Shown here piece by piece: positions 1 through 9,383 of a stretch of DNA of 64,000 bases (position 1 is its first letter; every line of letters starts with the position of its first letter). The notes below the pieces were generated by a model, which saw only the letters and a list, made by a program, of their open reading frames with translations, did no database searches and was not told the DNA's origin. The stretch lies in NCBI GenBank assembly GCA_963713505.1, contig CAVQMC010000007.1:236485-300484 (forward strand), read 5' to 3'. The position numbers were made by a program, and so were the translations under genes. The stretch comes from CAVQMC01 sp963713505 (GTDB lineage: Bacteria; Bacteroidota; Ignavibacteria; Ignavibacteriales; Ignavibacteriaceae).

Positions 1-1
1 T

Positions 2-1423
2 TCTGAGTTTACAGATAATTGGGGTTTTGATGTAGGCGAGTTAAAAGAATATTCTGTTTACAATGATTCCGAATTAAGAAAAAACGGTATTCAAAAAATA
101 ATTCAAAAGGTTTTTGAAAATAAAAACCAGGAATTTGTAGATAATTTTGCCGATTCTCTTTTGAGAAATAAAGAAAGTGTTGTCCCGATATATAAAACTT
201 TGATTTTTTATCTCTCTATAGATGAAAAAAATTACGTCGGAATGATTCACGAAGATAGAACAGAAATGATTTTAACTGAAGAAGAAGTTAAAAAATCGAG
301 AGACGGATATAGAGAAGCAGAAAGATTAAAAAATACTTTTTTAAACGTACTTTCACACGAACTTAGAACTCCTCTTAATATAATTTTGGGTTATTCTTCT
401 ATCATAAAAGAAAATTTAAGAGATAAAATAAATCCTGAAGACAAAGTTTATTTAGATAATCTTTACAGCGGCAGCGAAAGATTATTTAAAAGCATAACTC
501 AAATGCTGGAATTTGCACAAATTGAAGCCGGTAATTACAAGGTAAATATTGAAACAATTGATTTAGTTACTTTATTTATGACCTCAATTGCAAACATCCG
601 GCAGACTGCTCAAGAAAAAAAAATAGAAGTTAAAACAAATTTTAAAGAAGACTCGATTCTTGTTGATGCAGATATTCATTGTGTTGAAAATGCAATTGTG
701 AATTTATTAAATAATGCTGTAAAGTTTACAAGACAGGGTTTTATCGAAATAGAACTCGATTTAATTGAATCAAGAGATTTGGCAATTTCAAAAATTAAAG
801 ATACTGGAGTAGGAATATCTTCGGAATATTTAGACCATTTATTTCAGCCGTTCAGTCAGGAAGATCTGAATATTGGACGACATTATGAGGGAAATGGTCT
901 GGGTTTAGCTTTGGCAAAAAGATATATTGAAAAAATGGGAGGTTCATTATTAGTTGACAGCATTAAAGGTGTTGGTTCAACTTTTACATTTACACTTCCG
1001 CTTTCCAAAAGTAAAGAAACAAGCATTAAGAAGGAAATCTCTGTCGGCGGCGGAAACTACAAAAAAATATTAATGCTGGATGATCTTAGCGAATCTTATG
1101 AACTCATAAACGCTTTTTTAAAAAATATGTATCAATTAGAAGTTCATAACTTCAAAGATTTTAATCTTGAATCTATTAGTGATAATGATTTTGGTGTTCT
1201 AATTTTTGATGTTAATCAGAATCATTGGAATAAATGTTTAGGAATGTGCAAAGAGATAAAAGAGAAGGATAATTTAAATAGGCCTTTAATTATTATCTCA
1301 ACCGAATATAATGAAAATAAAATAAGTGAGTTTTACGAAGTAGGGGCTGATAAATTTTTGGTGAAACCATTTTCTAAAAATGATTTGGTAACTGCATTGC
1401 AGGATGTCCTTCAGCCAAGTTAA
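2..1423 (+). CDS. Hybrid sensor histidine kinase, 5' end outside window
   Basis: The frame is open from the first bases, so the start lies upstream of the window; the TTG at 161 is only an internal codon. The protein has a HisKA dimerisation domain with the phospho-acceptor motif SHELRTP (His codon near 356), then a HATPase_c domain with an N box (NLLNNAVKF), a G1 box (DTGVGIS) and a G2 box (GNGLGLALAKRY). A C-terminal receiver domain runs from about 1060 to 1420, with LMLDD, a possible phospho-Asp in LIFDVNQ and the conserved Lys in LVKPF. The upstream part may be a PAS-type sensor, but too little is visible to say. The family autophosphorylates on His and relays the phosphate to the receiver. 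No cognate output gene is adjacent, so the signal is unknown. Confidence 0.9.
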   Translation, partial: SEFTDNWGFDVGELKEYSVYNDSELRKNGIQKIIQKVFENKNQEFVDNFADSLLRNKESVVPIYKTLIFYLSIDEKNYVGMIHEDRTEMILTEEEVKKSRDGYREAERLKNTFLNVLSHELRTPLNIILGYSSIIKENLRDKINPEDKVYLDNLYSGSERLFKSITQMLEFAQIEAGNYKVNIETIDLVTLFMTSIANIRQTAQEKKIEVKTNFKEDSILVDADIHCVENAIVNLLNNAVKFTRQGFIEIELDLIESRDLAISKIKDTGVGISSEYLDHLFQPFSQEDLNIGRHYEGNGLGLALAKRYIEKMGGSLLVDSIKGVGSTFTFTLPLSKSKETSIKKEISVGGGNYKKILMLDDLSESYELINAFLKNMYQLEVHNFKDFNLESISDNDFGVLIFDVNQNHWNKCLGMCKEIKEKDNLNRPLIIISTEYNENKISEFYEVGADKFLVKPFSKNDLVTALQDVLQPS

Positions 1424-1474
1424 TCTTTTCTCTGCTTTCGATAATTAAATAGTCTAAAATTTTTTATTATTTAT

Positions 1475-2098
1475 ATGAGTTGGAAAAAATCACTGTCTCA
1501 AAAGGTTTTCAGAATGGAATTTGTATTCTCTCTGGTGATTCTGATTGTTGTTCTATTCTGCCTTTCAGACTTTTTGCAATATGTGGAACTTAGAAACGGT
1601 GTTGTTCTTGATGATCCGATTTTAAAGTTATTTAAACCTGTCGATGTTACCTGGCTTACTTTCGGCTTAATTTATTTCTCAATTATTCTAGTAATTATAA
1701 CTTTAATTAAAGATCCTGAGCAATTATTGTTTGCAATACAATGCTATATTATGATGATATTGATTAGAATAATTATGATGTTTTTGCTTCCACTGAATCC
1801 TCCGCAAAATATGATTGCTTTAAATGATCCCTTTGTCCAATTTTTTGGAACGGGAAAAACATTGACAAAGGATCTATTTTTTTCCGGACATACAGCCACC
1901 TTATTTTTGTTTTTTCTTGTTGTTGAAAAGAAAATTATTAAATCCATTTTTTTAATATTTACGGTTTTAGTCGGAATTTCTGTTCTTCTGCAGCACGTCC
2001 ATTACACAATTGATGTTGCAGCTGCTCCATTTTTTTCTTATTCTAGTTATAGAATAATTAAAATTGTAAAACACGATAATAGATTTAGTGTTGATTAA
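1475..2098 (+). CDS. PAP2_C / sphingomyelin-synthase-like membrane protein
   Basis: This 207-residue protein is strongly hydrophobic, with about six predicted membrane segments. It carries the two signature motifs of the PAP2_C (sphingomyelin synthase-like) branch of lipid phosphatases/phosphotransferases: FFSGHTATL near residue 137 and HVHYTIDV near residue 170. These contain the two His and the Asp that form the catalytic triad in the family. Such enzymes move a phospho-headgroup onto or off a membrane lipid, but the substrate cannot be read from sequence. The gene follows the kinase by about 50 bases and has no strong ribosome-binding site. A sphingolipid desaturase-like gene at 49587 makes a ceramide-type substrate worth considering. 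Domain assignment is fairly firm; the specific reaction is inference. Confidence 0.72.
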   Translation: MSWKKSLSQKVFRMEFVFSLVILIVVLFCLSDFLQYVELRNGVVLDDPILKLFKPVDVTWLTFGLIYFSIILVIITLIKDPEQLLFAIQCYIMMILIRIIMMFLLPLNPPQNMIALNDPFVQFFGTGKTLTKDLFFSGHTATLFLFFLVVEKKIIKSIFLIFTVLVGISVLLQHVHYTIDVAAAPFFSYSSYRIIKIVKHDNRFSVD

Positions 2099-2146
2099 AC
2101 GTTCAAATCTTTATTTGTATTTATTTTATAAATAAAGAGGTTCTAA

Positions 2147-2479
2147 ATGGATGAAAAAAATAACTTAGTTCAAGTCTCTCAGTTTATTTCAAAAACCTTT
2201 GCACTTCAGGGGATTAATAATTTTCTTGAAAAAGATGATTTTATTAACTTAACTGAATTACATGCTTACTTGACCGATAAAATAGCTTACATGCTGGATA
2301 ACAATTATAGTACCCTGGTAAATGCATTATATAGAATTGATATTGACGAAGAAAAAATAAATTCCCTTTTTTCCGAAAAAAATAGAGAATATATTCCGGC
2401 TGCTTTGGCAGACTTAATTATCCAAAGACAAATCCAAAAACTAAAATTCCGGCAATTATATAAAGATGGGAAATTGTAG
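2147..2479 (+). CDS. Small conserved protein of unknown function
   Basis: This 110-residue soluble, probably all-helical protein has no recognised domain. A segment around residues 43-72 (TDKIAYMLDNNYSTLVNALY, then RIDIDEEKI) resembles small uncharacterised proteins seen in Bacteroidota, judged by eye. The start ATG is preceded by AAAGAGG at a good distance. It lies about 50 bases after the PAP2-like gene and 120 bases before the coiled-coil gene and may be cotranscribed with either. No function is proposed. Confidence 0.7.
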   Translation: MDEKNNLVQVSQFISKTFALQGINNFLEKDDFINLTELHAYLTDKIAYMLDNNYSTLVNALYRIDIDEEKINSLFSEKNREYIPAALADLIIQRQIQKLKFRQLYKDGKL

Positions 2480-2599
2480 GAATTTTATCTCTTTTCAAAT
2501 TATATGCAATATTCTATTTTCTTTAGTTAAAAAATTTATTAAATAACATTATATAATTTATTAAATTATAGTAATTTAACTAACTCTTGGAGTCATATT

Positions 2600-5368
2600 A
2601 TGGGATTGTTTAATTCCAAAGTACTGGACGAATTACGGAAAGAAAACGAAGAGCTTAAAGAACAGATCTTAGCATTTCGCGAAAAAGAAGCTGCAACAAG
2701 AAGTTTGGATGAAGTTTTAATTAAACTGAGAAAAGAAATTGCAGACTTAAACAGATCGAAAAATGAACTTCAAGAAAATATTTATGTTGTTACTCAAGAA
2801 AGTGAAGAAAAAAAAGAACAGGTAAATTCTTTAAAAAAGAAAATCGATGACCTTAAAGAATTAAAAGAAGATCTTCAAAATACAGTTCTTAATTATAGTG
2901 ATAAAGTTAAAGGTTTAGAAGAAACCTCCAATAAATCTGCAAAAGCGCAAGTCCATGAAAATCCTGAAGAATTAAAAAATGAAAAAAATAAAATTGAAAA
3001 GGAAAATAATGCTTTAGCCGAAAAAAAATTACAGCTTGAATTAAAAATTAAAGAACTGGATGAGAGTGTAAATAAACTTTCATTAAAAGAAAAAGAGCTT
3101 TTAAAAGGTATTGATGAAAAGGAAACCAAACTTTCCAATCTTTCTATAAAAGAAAATGAAATTAAGAAATCCGAACAAGTTAAATTAGAAAAATCAACAG
3201 AACTCGAACAAAAAATAGAATCATTAAATAAGGAAATAAAAAACCTTTCCTCGGTTGAATCCGAATTAAACAAATCAATTGCTTCCAAACAAAATGAATT
3301 GAAAAATATATCGGAAAAAAGTGATGAAGATGAAGACAAACATTTGGAGCTAAATAAAATTCGAGAAGATCTATCAAACGATATTGACAGGTTAAAAAAT
3401 AGTATTACAGAATTAACTGAAAAAGAAGAATTTATTAAAAAAGAAATTTCATCAAAAGAAAAAGAACTTGATGAGTTAATTGAAAATACAGGAACGCTTG
3501 AGCAGACAAACTTAGATCTAAGGAAGAAAATAAATGAATTAAAAGATGAGATCTTTAACGGAGAAAATGAAGTTTTTACTTTAGAAAAGAAAAAAATTGA
3601 ATTTGATGAACTTACTTTAAAACATGAACAATTATCGGAAGAGATATTGTATCTTGAACAAGAAGAAAAACAATTAAGAAAAAGTATAAATGAATTTGAA
3701 ACAAATGCAGCAGAACTAGAAAATAAAGAGAATGGTCTAAAACAAAATATTGAAGAAAAAACAAAAGAACTAAAAGAAGGTTTATTAAAAAAGAAGTTAG
3801 AAGAAGAAAAAAATCTAAAAGAAATTCAGAAAAAACTTTTTGCATTGAATGAAGAAGGTCAAAAGTTAGATCAAGAATTAAATATAAGCAAACAGCAAGT
3901 TGAAGATTTACAGAATCAAATTGCTTCTTTACAACTAGTGGAAGATGAAATAAAGGATAGAATTACGAATCTTTTGGAAGAAGAAAAACAAAAAGTAAAC
4001 TACATAAAATCATTTAAGTTCAAAGAAAATAAAATTGCTGAAGAAATAAAGCAAAAAACTTCTCAAGCGGAAAAAATAAATGACAGCATCAACAATTTAA
4101 AATCTAAAGAACATGACATAATGGATCGTTTAAATGATTTAGTACTTGAAGAGAAATCTAAAAATGATCTTTTAAATGAACTTACAATTAAAATTTCTGC
4201 AAAGGCCGAAGCAAAAACTTCATTGGAATTATCGATTGATGAATTGGAAAAAGATAAAGAAGAGCTTAATAATAAAATAGAAGAGAATAACAATATTATT
4301 GAAAACTTGATTGAAGTAATTGCGGATAAACAAAAAGAAATATCGGAGTTGGATGAGAACATAAATCTAAAAAGTCAAAAAATTTCCAGGCTGGAATTCG
4401 ATTTATCGGAGCTCGAAGATAAGAATACTAAAATGGAGGAAGAATTAAAAAGAATTGAAGATGATAGAATTAGAGTAGAGCAGAAGTTATCGGATACCAA
4501 AAACGAATATCAGAAGTTAACTGAACAAGCTGACGGTGTGAAGCAAATAATTTCTGCCCTGGAAAAAAGAAAAGCCGAAATAGAACAGGGAAACCTTGAT
4601 CTTGAAAACAGATTTACAAAAATGTTCCAGAGATTTAATTTTGAACTGAATGAAATAAACAAAAAGCGAAGCGTATTAGAGCAGGTAATTCTAAATAAAG
4701 AAAAAGAAGTTGATGAAAAAGATCAGCAGCTTTTTGAAAAGATTGCAGCTTTGGAAGAAAGCGAAAGAGTCCTTGGAATGAGGCAGGCAGAAGTAGAATC
4801 ATTTGAACAGAATATCGAAAACCTTGAAGAAATGAAAAAAAGCCTTCAGGAAGAAATTACAGCAATTGAACTAAAAATAAATGATAGAAAATCAGAAATC
4901 GAAACTATTAATAATGAATCGGATATGGTTCTTGATAAACGAAATAATATTGAAAAAGATATGATGGAGCTTATCGCTTCATTAACAGCAAGGTATGAAA
5001 GTTCCAAAGTAAATAAAACAAATCTTGATAATGAAATTAAAGAAAAAGAAAAATCCCTTCAGAAAATGAATGATCAGGTTTCCAACTTAAGAAAAGAATA
5101 TAATGAACTTCAACTTTCTGTAAGTAAAATGAAAGTGGAAAATGAAGAATACAGAGGAAATATTAATAAACTTGTCAACTTTAGAAAGCAATTGCAGGAA
5201 GAAATTGATAAACAACAGTCGATTTTGAAAAGATATCAGCAGATAAAACAAAAAATTAAAAACAAAGAAGATGAAGTTTTTAATAAAGCTTCAAAAAAGA
5301 AAAAAGGAAGTAAGAACAAAGATAACGATGATAATGATGATGGAAATGTGCAAATATTCAATCTGTAA
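2600..5368 (+). CDS. Very long coiled-coil protein (SMC/filament-like, no ATPase head)
   Basis: The 922 residues are almost entirely heptad-rich sequence dominated by Lys, Glu, Leu, Asn and Ile, starting MGLFNSKVLDELRKENEEL and ending in a basic then acidic tail (KKKKGSKNKDNDDNDDG) and VQIFNL. There is no Walker A or signature motif, so this is not a true SMC or Rad50 ATPase, and no signal peptide or membrane span is visible. Ribosome-binding sequence TTGGAG precedes the ATG. Possible roles are a cytoskeletal or scaffolding filament or a chromosome-associated protein, but none can be demonstrated. The low-complexity composition makes similarity searches unreliable. The frame is fully intact over 2.8 kb, in contrast to many neighbours. 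Confidence 0.85.
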   Translation: MGLFNSKVLDELRKENEELKEQILAFREKEAATRSLDEVLIKLRKEIADLNRSKNELQENIYVVTQESEEKKEQVNSLKKKIDDLKELKEDLQNTVLNYSDKVKGLEETSNKSAKAQVHENPEELKNEKNKIEKENNALAEKKLQLELKIKELDESVNKLSLKEKELLKGIDEKETKLSNLSIKENEIKKSEQVKLEKSTELEQKIESLNKEIKNLSSVESELNKSIASKQNELKNISEKSDEDEDKHLELNKIREDLSNDIDRLKNSITELTEKEEFIKKEISSKEKELDELIENTGTLEQTNLDLRKKINELKDEIFNGENEVFTLEKKKIEFDELTLKHEQLSEEILYLEQEEKQLRKSINEFETNAAELENKENGLKQNIEEKTKELKEGLLKKKLEEEKNLKEIQKKLFALNEEGQKLDQELNISKQQVEDLQNQIASLQLVEDEIKDRITNLLEEEKQKVNYIKSFKFKENKIAEEIKQKTSQAEKINDSINNLKSKEHDIMDRLNDLVLEEKSKNDLLNELTIKISAKAEAKTSLELSIDELEKDKEELNNKIEENNNIIENLIEVIADKQKEISELDENINLKSQKISRLEFDLSELEDKNTKMEEELKRIEDDRIRVEQKLSDTKNEYQKLTEQADGVKQIISALEKRKAEIEQGNLDLENRFTKMFQRFNFELNEINKKRSVLEQVILNKEKEVDEKDQQLFEKIAALEESERVLGMRQAEVESFEQNIENLEEMKKSLQEEITAIELKINDRKSEIETINNESDMVLDKRNNIEKDMMELIASLTARYESSKVNKTNLDNEIKEKEKSLQKMNDQVSNLRKEYNELQLSVSKMKVENEEYRGNINKLVNFRKQLQEEIDKQQSILKRYQQIKQKIKNKEDEVFNKASKKKKGSKNKDNDDNDDGNVQIFNL

Positions 5369-5429
5369 ATAGTTTATTAGCTCAAATGAATTATTCAACA
5401 ATTATATACTTAATAGTGAGTTAGAGAAA

Positions 5430-6787
5430 ATGATAAGAAATTCTAAGGCATTTTTAATCTTAATAATATTCTTTCTATTTTATTCAATTATTTTATTACC
5501 GCAGGATTCTTCTACGGTTAAACATCCTGACTGGAGTTACAACAAAACAATTTATGAAGTAAACTTAAGGCAATTTTCTCCTGCCGGAACTTTTAAAGGA
5601 TTTGAACCTTCATTGCCTAAACTTAAAAAACTTGGAGTTGGAATTATCTGGTTTATGCCTATAAATCCCATTGGTGTTAAAAACAGAAAAGGAAAATTGG
5701 GAAGTTATTATTCAGTACAAAATTATAAAGCTGTAAATCCTAATTTCGGAACATTGGATGAATTTAAACGTTTAGTAAAGGAAATTCATCAAATGGGAAT
5801 GTACGTTATAATTGATTGGGTGGCTAATCATACGGCATGGGATAATGTTTGGGTAAAAGAACATCCGGATTTTTATACAAAAGATTCATTTGGGAAATTT
5901 TGTCCCGCCTGTTAAAGACTGGTCGGATGTAATTGATCTGAATTATGATAATAAAGAATTATGGACTGCCATGATTGACGCTATGAAATATTGGGTGAAT
6001 GAAACAGACATAGACGGATTCAGATGTGATGTTGCCGGAATGGTTCCGATTGAATTTTGGAATGAAGCAAGAAAAGAATTAGAAACAATAAAACCGATTT
6101 TTATGCTTGCCGAAGCAGAAGGTCCGCAGTTTGAAGAACATGCCTTTGATATGGTTTACTCCTGGGAACTTCTTCATTTAATGAATAATGTTGCTCAAAG
6201 GAAAAAAGAATGCAAAAGATATAAGCGAATATTTCATTCGTGAAAAATCCCGATATTCTAAAGATGCTTTTTATATGAGATTCACAACTAATCATGATGA
6301 AAACACATGGAACGGAACTGTTTTCGAAAGATTAGGAAAAGGCGCTGAAACTTTCGGTGTGTTCACTTGTGCAATTACGGGTATGCCATTGCTTTATAAT
6401 GGGCAGGAAGCTGGATTAAATAAACGTCTTAAATTTTTTGAAAAAGATCCGATTAAATGGAAACATTCTGAATTCAGAAAACTTTATACAACTTTGTTTA
6501 ACGAAAAAATAAAAAATCATGCTTTGTGGAATGGTATTGAAGGCGGAGATATGATTCCGGTTTCTGAACCGGGAGATACTTCTGTAATTGCATTTGTAAG
6601 AGATAAAGATAATGATAAGGTATTTACGGTTTTTAATTTATCAAATAAAGAAGTAATAGCAAATTTACAAAGTGATGAAATTGCCGGCAGCTATAGAGAT
6701 CTTTTTACAAATGAATTAAAAATCTTTACTTCAAAAGAAGTTTTTAAATTGAAGCCCTGGGATTATAAGTTTTACGTTAAAGATTAA
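5430..6787 (+). CDS. Secreted alpha-amylase family (GH13) glycoside hydrolase, two frameshifts
   Basis: After joining three reading frames this is a complete secreted GH13 enzyme of about 450 residues. A hydrophobic signal sequence covers residues 1-25. The (beta/alpha)8 barrel motifs appear in order: VIIDWVANHTAWD, GFRCDVAG with the nucleophile Asp, MLAEAEGP with the acid/base Glu, and TNHDEN with the transition-state Asp. A short beta C-terminal domain follows. The first shift is near 5892, where an extra A in GGGAAATTTTG breaks SFGNFVPPVKDW; the second is near 6190, before KGKKNAKDISEYF. Every catalytic residue survives, so sequencing error is more likely than decay. It acts on alpha-glucans or maltodextrins outside the cytoplasm; exact specificity is unknown. 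A strong terminator follows. Confidence 0.85.
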
Positions 6788-6803
6788 TAAGAATATTTTA
6801 ATA

Positions 6804-6848
6804 AACAGCGGTTTAAAATTATTTATTAGTTTGAACCGCTGTTTTTAT
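6804..6848 (+). terminator. Rho-independent terminator after the GH13 gene
   Basis: Inverted arms AACAGCGGTT (6804-6813) and AACCGCTGTT (6834-6843) pair perfectly around a 20-base A/T-rich loop and run into a T-rich tract. It sits 17 bases after the GH13 stop codon. Confidence 0.85.
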
Positions 6849-6907
6849 TTTAAATTTAATTAAATAAATCTTACCTTAATTCTAATTTTAAAAATCACTT
6901 CAATAAA

Positions 6908-7648
6908 ATGTCAATTCAACTTCAAAATATTTCCAAATCGTTTGGGTTAAAACATGCTTTAAGAAATATGGACTTAACTTTTGAAAAAGGGAAAACAAGC
7001 GTATTAATCGGTCCGAGCGGATGCGGAAAATCCACTACTATTAGAATAATTACCGGATTGATTAAACCCGATTCCGGTAAGATATTATTTAATGATAAAG
7101 AATTAAGAGAAGATAATTTAATTCAGATTAGAAGAAAAATCGGATATGTTATTCAGGAAGGCGGACTTTTCCCGCATTTAAATGCTGAAGATAATGTGAC
7201 ATTATTGGCAAAACATATTGGCTTGGAAAAAGATAAAATTGAAAACAGAATTAAAGAGCTTTGTGATTTCACAAGTTTTCCGATTGACGGATTAAATCGT
7301 TTTCCTTCAAAACTTTCCGGCGGACAAAATCAAAGAGTTAGTTTGATGAGAGCATTAATGCTCGATCCTGAATTTTTACTTTTAGATGAACCGCTCGGCG
7401 CTTTGGATCCATTAATCAGATATGATCTTCAAACAGACCTAAAAAGTATTTTTAATAAATTAAATAAAACCGTTGTTCTTGTTACACACGATTTAAGCGA
7501 AGCTGCTTTTTTTGCAGACAAAATTATTTTAATGAAAGACGGAGAAGTTGTGCAAACCGGAAATATTAATGAGCTTATAGATAATCCTCAAGACGATTTT
7601 GTTAAAAAATTTGTAACTGCACAAAGAAGTTTAAAAGAATTTAATTAA
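6908..7648 (+). CDS. ABC transporter ATP-binding subunit, glycine betaine/choline type
   Basis: The 246-residue protein has all motifs of an ABC ATPase: Walker A GPSGCGKST (near residue 37), Q loop VIQEGGLFPH, signature LSGGQNQRVSL, Walker B FLLLDEP followed by the D loop, and the switch His in VTHDLSEA. The pattern is that of OpuBA/OpuCA/ProV enzymes for compatible solutes. It lacks the C-terminal CBS domains found in OpuCA/OpuAA-type proteins, so it resembles the short OsmV/YehX-type. The fused binding-protein/permease gene starts 10 bases after the stop, so the two form one transporter operon. ATP hydrolysis would drive osmoprotectant uptake. Confidence 0.9.
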   Translation: MSIQLQNISKSFGLKHALRNMDLTFEKGKTSVLIGPSGCGKSTTIRIITGLIKPDSGKILFNDKELREDNLIQIRRKIGYVIQEGGLFPHLNAEDNVTLLAKHIGLEKDKIENRIKELCDFTSFPIDGLNRFPSKLSGGQNQRVSLMRALMLDPEFLLLDEPLGALDPLIRYDLQTDLKSIFNKLNKTVVLVTHDLSEAAFFADKIILMKDGEVVQTGNINELIDNPQDDFVKKFVTAQRSLKEFN

Positions 7649-7658
7649 GAAAGTTTAT

Positions 7659-9152
7659 TTGAAAATTATTATAAAAATATTTTTACTCGTTTTTATTTTT
7701 TCTTTTGGAAATATTATTGCACAAAAGGAAAATGCCGAAGTAAAAGTGGGTTCAAAAAAATTTACAGAATCGGTAATCCTCGGAGAAATTATAACCCAGC
7801 TTGGAAGAGTGGAAAATTCCAACATAAAACATTTAAGAGAAATCGGTGGAACCAGAGTTTTATGGAATGCTTTAATTAAAGGTGATATTGATATTTATCC
7901 CGAATATACCGGAACTATAAGAAATGAAATTTTAGCAAATGATAATATAAGTCAAGAAACGAATCTTAGTAAAGCACTTAAAAAATATTCAATTAAAATT
8001 AGTAAACCTCTTGGTTTTGATGACACATATGCATTAGGAATGAAAAATAAACTAGCTGATAAATTAGGAATTTATTCCATTTCCGATCTTAAAAAATATC
8101 CAAATTTGAAGTTTGGATTTAGCAATGAATTCATGGATAGAAAAGACGGCTGGCCTGGAATTCAAAAAGCTTACAATCTTCCGCAAAAAAATGTAACAGG
8201 ATTAGATCATGATTTAGCTTACCGCGGAATTGACAACGGCTCAATTGATGTGACTGATTTTTATTCAACGGATGCAGATATAAAATATTACAATTTAAAA
8301 GTATTAAAAGATGATCTGCATTATTTCCCTGAATATAAGGCCGTAATTCTTTACAGAAATGATTTAATTGAAAAGACTCCCAAAACTTTAAAATCAATTT
8401 TAAGACTTGAAGGAAGCATTCCCGAATCAACGATGATTGCGATGAATGCAGAAGTAAAAATTAATAAAAAATCAGAAGCAGAAGTTGCGTCAAAATTTAT
8501 TGAAGATAATTTTAAAATTAGTCCGGAATTTTCCGAAGAAACTTTTATTCAAAGTCTTTGGCGATATACAAAACAGCATTTATTTTTAGTTGCTGTTTCA
8601 TTGTTTGCTGCAATTATAGTTTCAATTCCTTTGGGGATTTTAGCTTACAAGAAAAAGAAAGCTCGAAATTTAATTTTGGGCACTGTCGGAGTAATTCAAA
8701 CAATACCTTCCCTTGCTCTTTTGGTTTTTATGATTCCTTTAATTGGAATTGGTTCATGGCCTGCTATTGTTGCATTATTTTTATATAGTTTATTACCGAT
8801 TGTCAGAAATACATTTTCAGGATTAAATCAAATATCACCTTCTGTTTTAGAATCAGCAGAAGTACTTGGTTTAACACCGTTTTCAAAATTAAGGTTAATA
8901 GAACTGCCGATCGCTTCCAGATCAATTTTAGCAGGAATAAAAACATCAGCGGTAATTAATGTTGGAACTGCAACTCTTGGCGCTTTAATCGGAGCAGGAG
9001 GTTACGGTCAGCCGATTTTAACCGGAATTAGATTAGACAGTATTTCATTGATTCTTGAAGGTGCGATCCCAGCAGCAGTTTTAGCGCTATTAGTTCAATG
9101 GCTTTTCGATCTTTTAGAAATTTTTATCGTACCGAAAGGATTGAGAGAATAA
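7659..9152 (+). CDS. Fused substrate-binding protein and permease of a betaine-type ABC importer
   Basis: This 497-residue protein starts at a TTG ten bases after the ATPase gene; no nearer ATG fits the signal sequence (residues 1-21). Residues about 25-285 are an OpuAC-type binding domain, with VGSKKFTESVILGEI at its start and GDIDIYPEYTGTI in the first lobe. Residues about 300-497 are a ProW-like permease with five or more membrane spans and the EAA-loop region (ESAEVLGLTPFSKLRLIELP) that contacts the ATPase. The order, binding domain first and permease second, means the binding domain is tethered outside the inner membrane. Together with the 6908 gene this is a complete two-gene transporter for a quaternary-ammonium osmolyte; the exact ligand is not evident. 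Confidence 0.9.
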   Translation: MKIIIKIFLLVFIFSFGNIIAQKENAEVKVGSKKFTESVILGEIITQLGRVENSNIKHLREIGGTRVLWNALIKGDIDIYPEYTGTIRNEILANDNISQETNLSKALKKYSIKISKPLGFDDTYALGMKNKLADKLGIYSISDLKKYPNLKFGFSNEFMDRKDGWPGIQKAYNLPQKNVTGLDHDLAYRGIDNGSIDVTDFYSTDADIKYYNLKVLKDDLHYFPEYKAVILYRNDLIEKTPKTLKSILRLEGSIPESTMIAMNAEVKINKKSEAEVASKFIEDNFKISPEFSEETFIQSLWRYTKQHLFLVAVSLFAAIIVSIPLGILAYKKKKARNLILGTVGVIQTIPSLALLVFMIPLIGIGSWPAIVALFLYSLLPIVRNTFSGLNQISPSVLESAEVLGLTPFSKLRLIELPIASRSILAGIKTSAVINVGTATLGALIGAGGYGQPILTGIRLDSISLILEGAIPAAVLALLVQWLFDLLEIFIVPKGLRE

Positions 9153-9383
9153 TATTTAACTTTTGTCAACAATTACCACTTCTCATTTCTTAGAATCCTT
9201 TAAATCTTCATTTCTCCGTAATGATAAGAAAACTTCAAAAAAATTGTTAAAATATTGATATTTCAACGATTTACAGCATTTAAAATAGTGGAATATAATT
9301 TGAAATATTCATTATTCATATTTGCCGATTGCTATATTTTTTCGGCTTCATAATCCATTATTTGTTTTTAAAACAGGGGATTT

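Noticed and set aside
2893..4362. Several minus-strand open frames under the coiled-coil gene
   Set aside because: They are Ser/Phe/Leu-rich reverse images of Glu/Lys codons, with no start signals or recognisable motifs.
5880..6250. Programmed frameshifting in the GH13 gene
   Set aside because: There is no slippery heptamer with a downstream pseudoknot, and the same kind of break appears in many unrelated genes, so sequencing error is simpler.
8558..8788. Open frame overlapping the betaine permease
   Set aside because: It lies wholly inside the permease gene in another frame; the encoded text is low-complexity and Phe/Cys-rich, as expected for a shadow frame.
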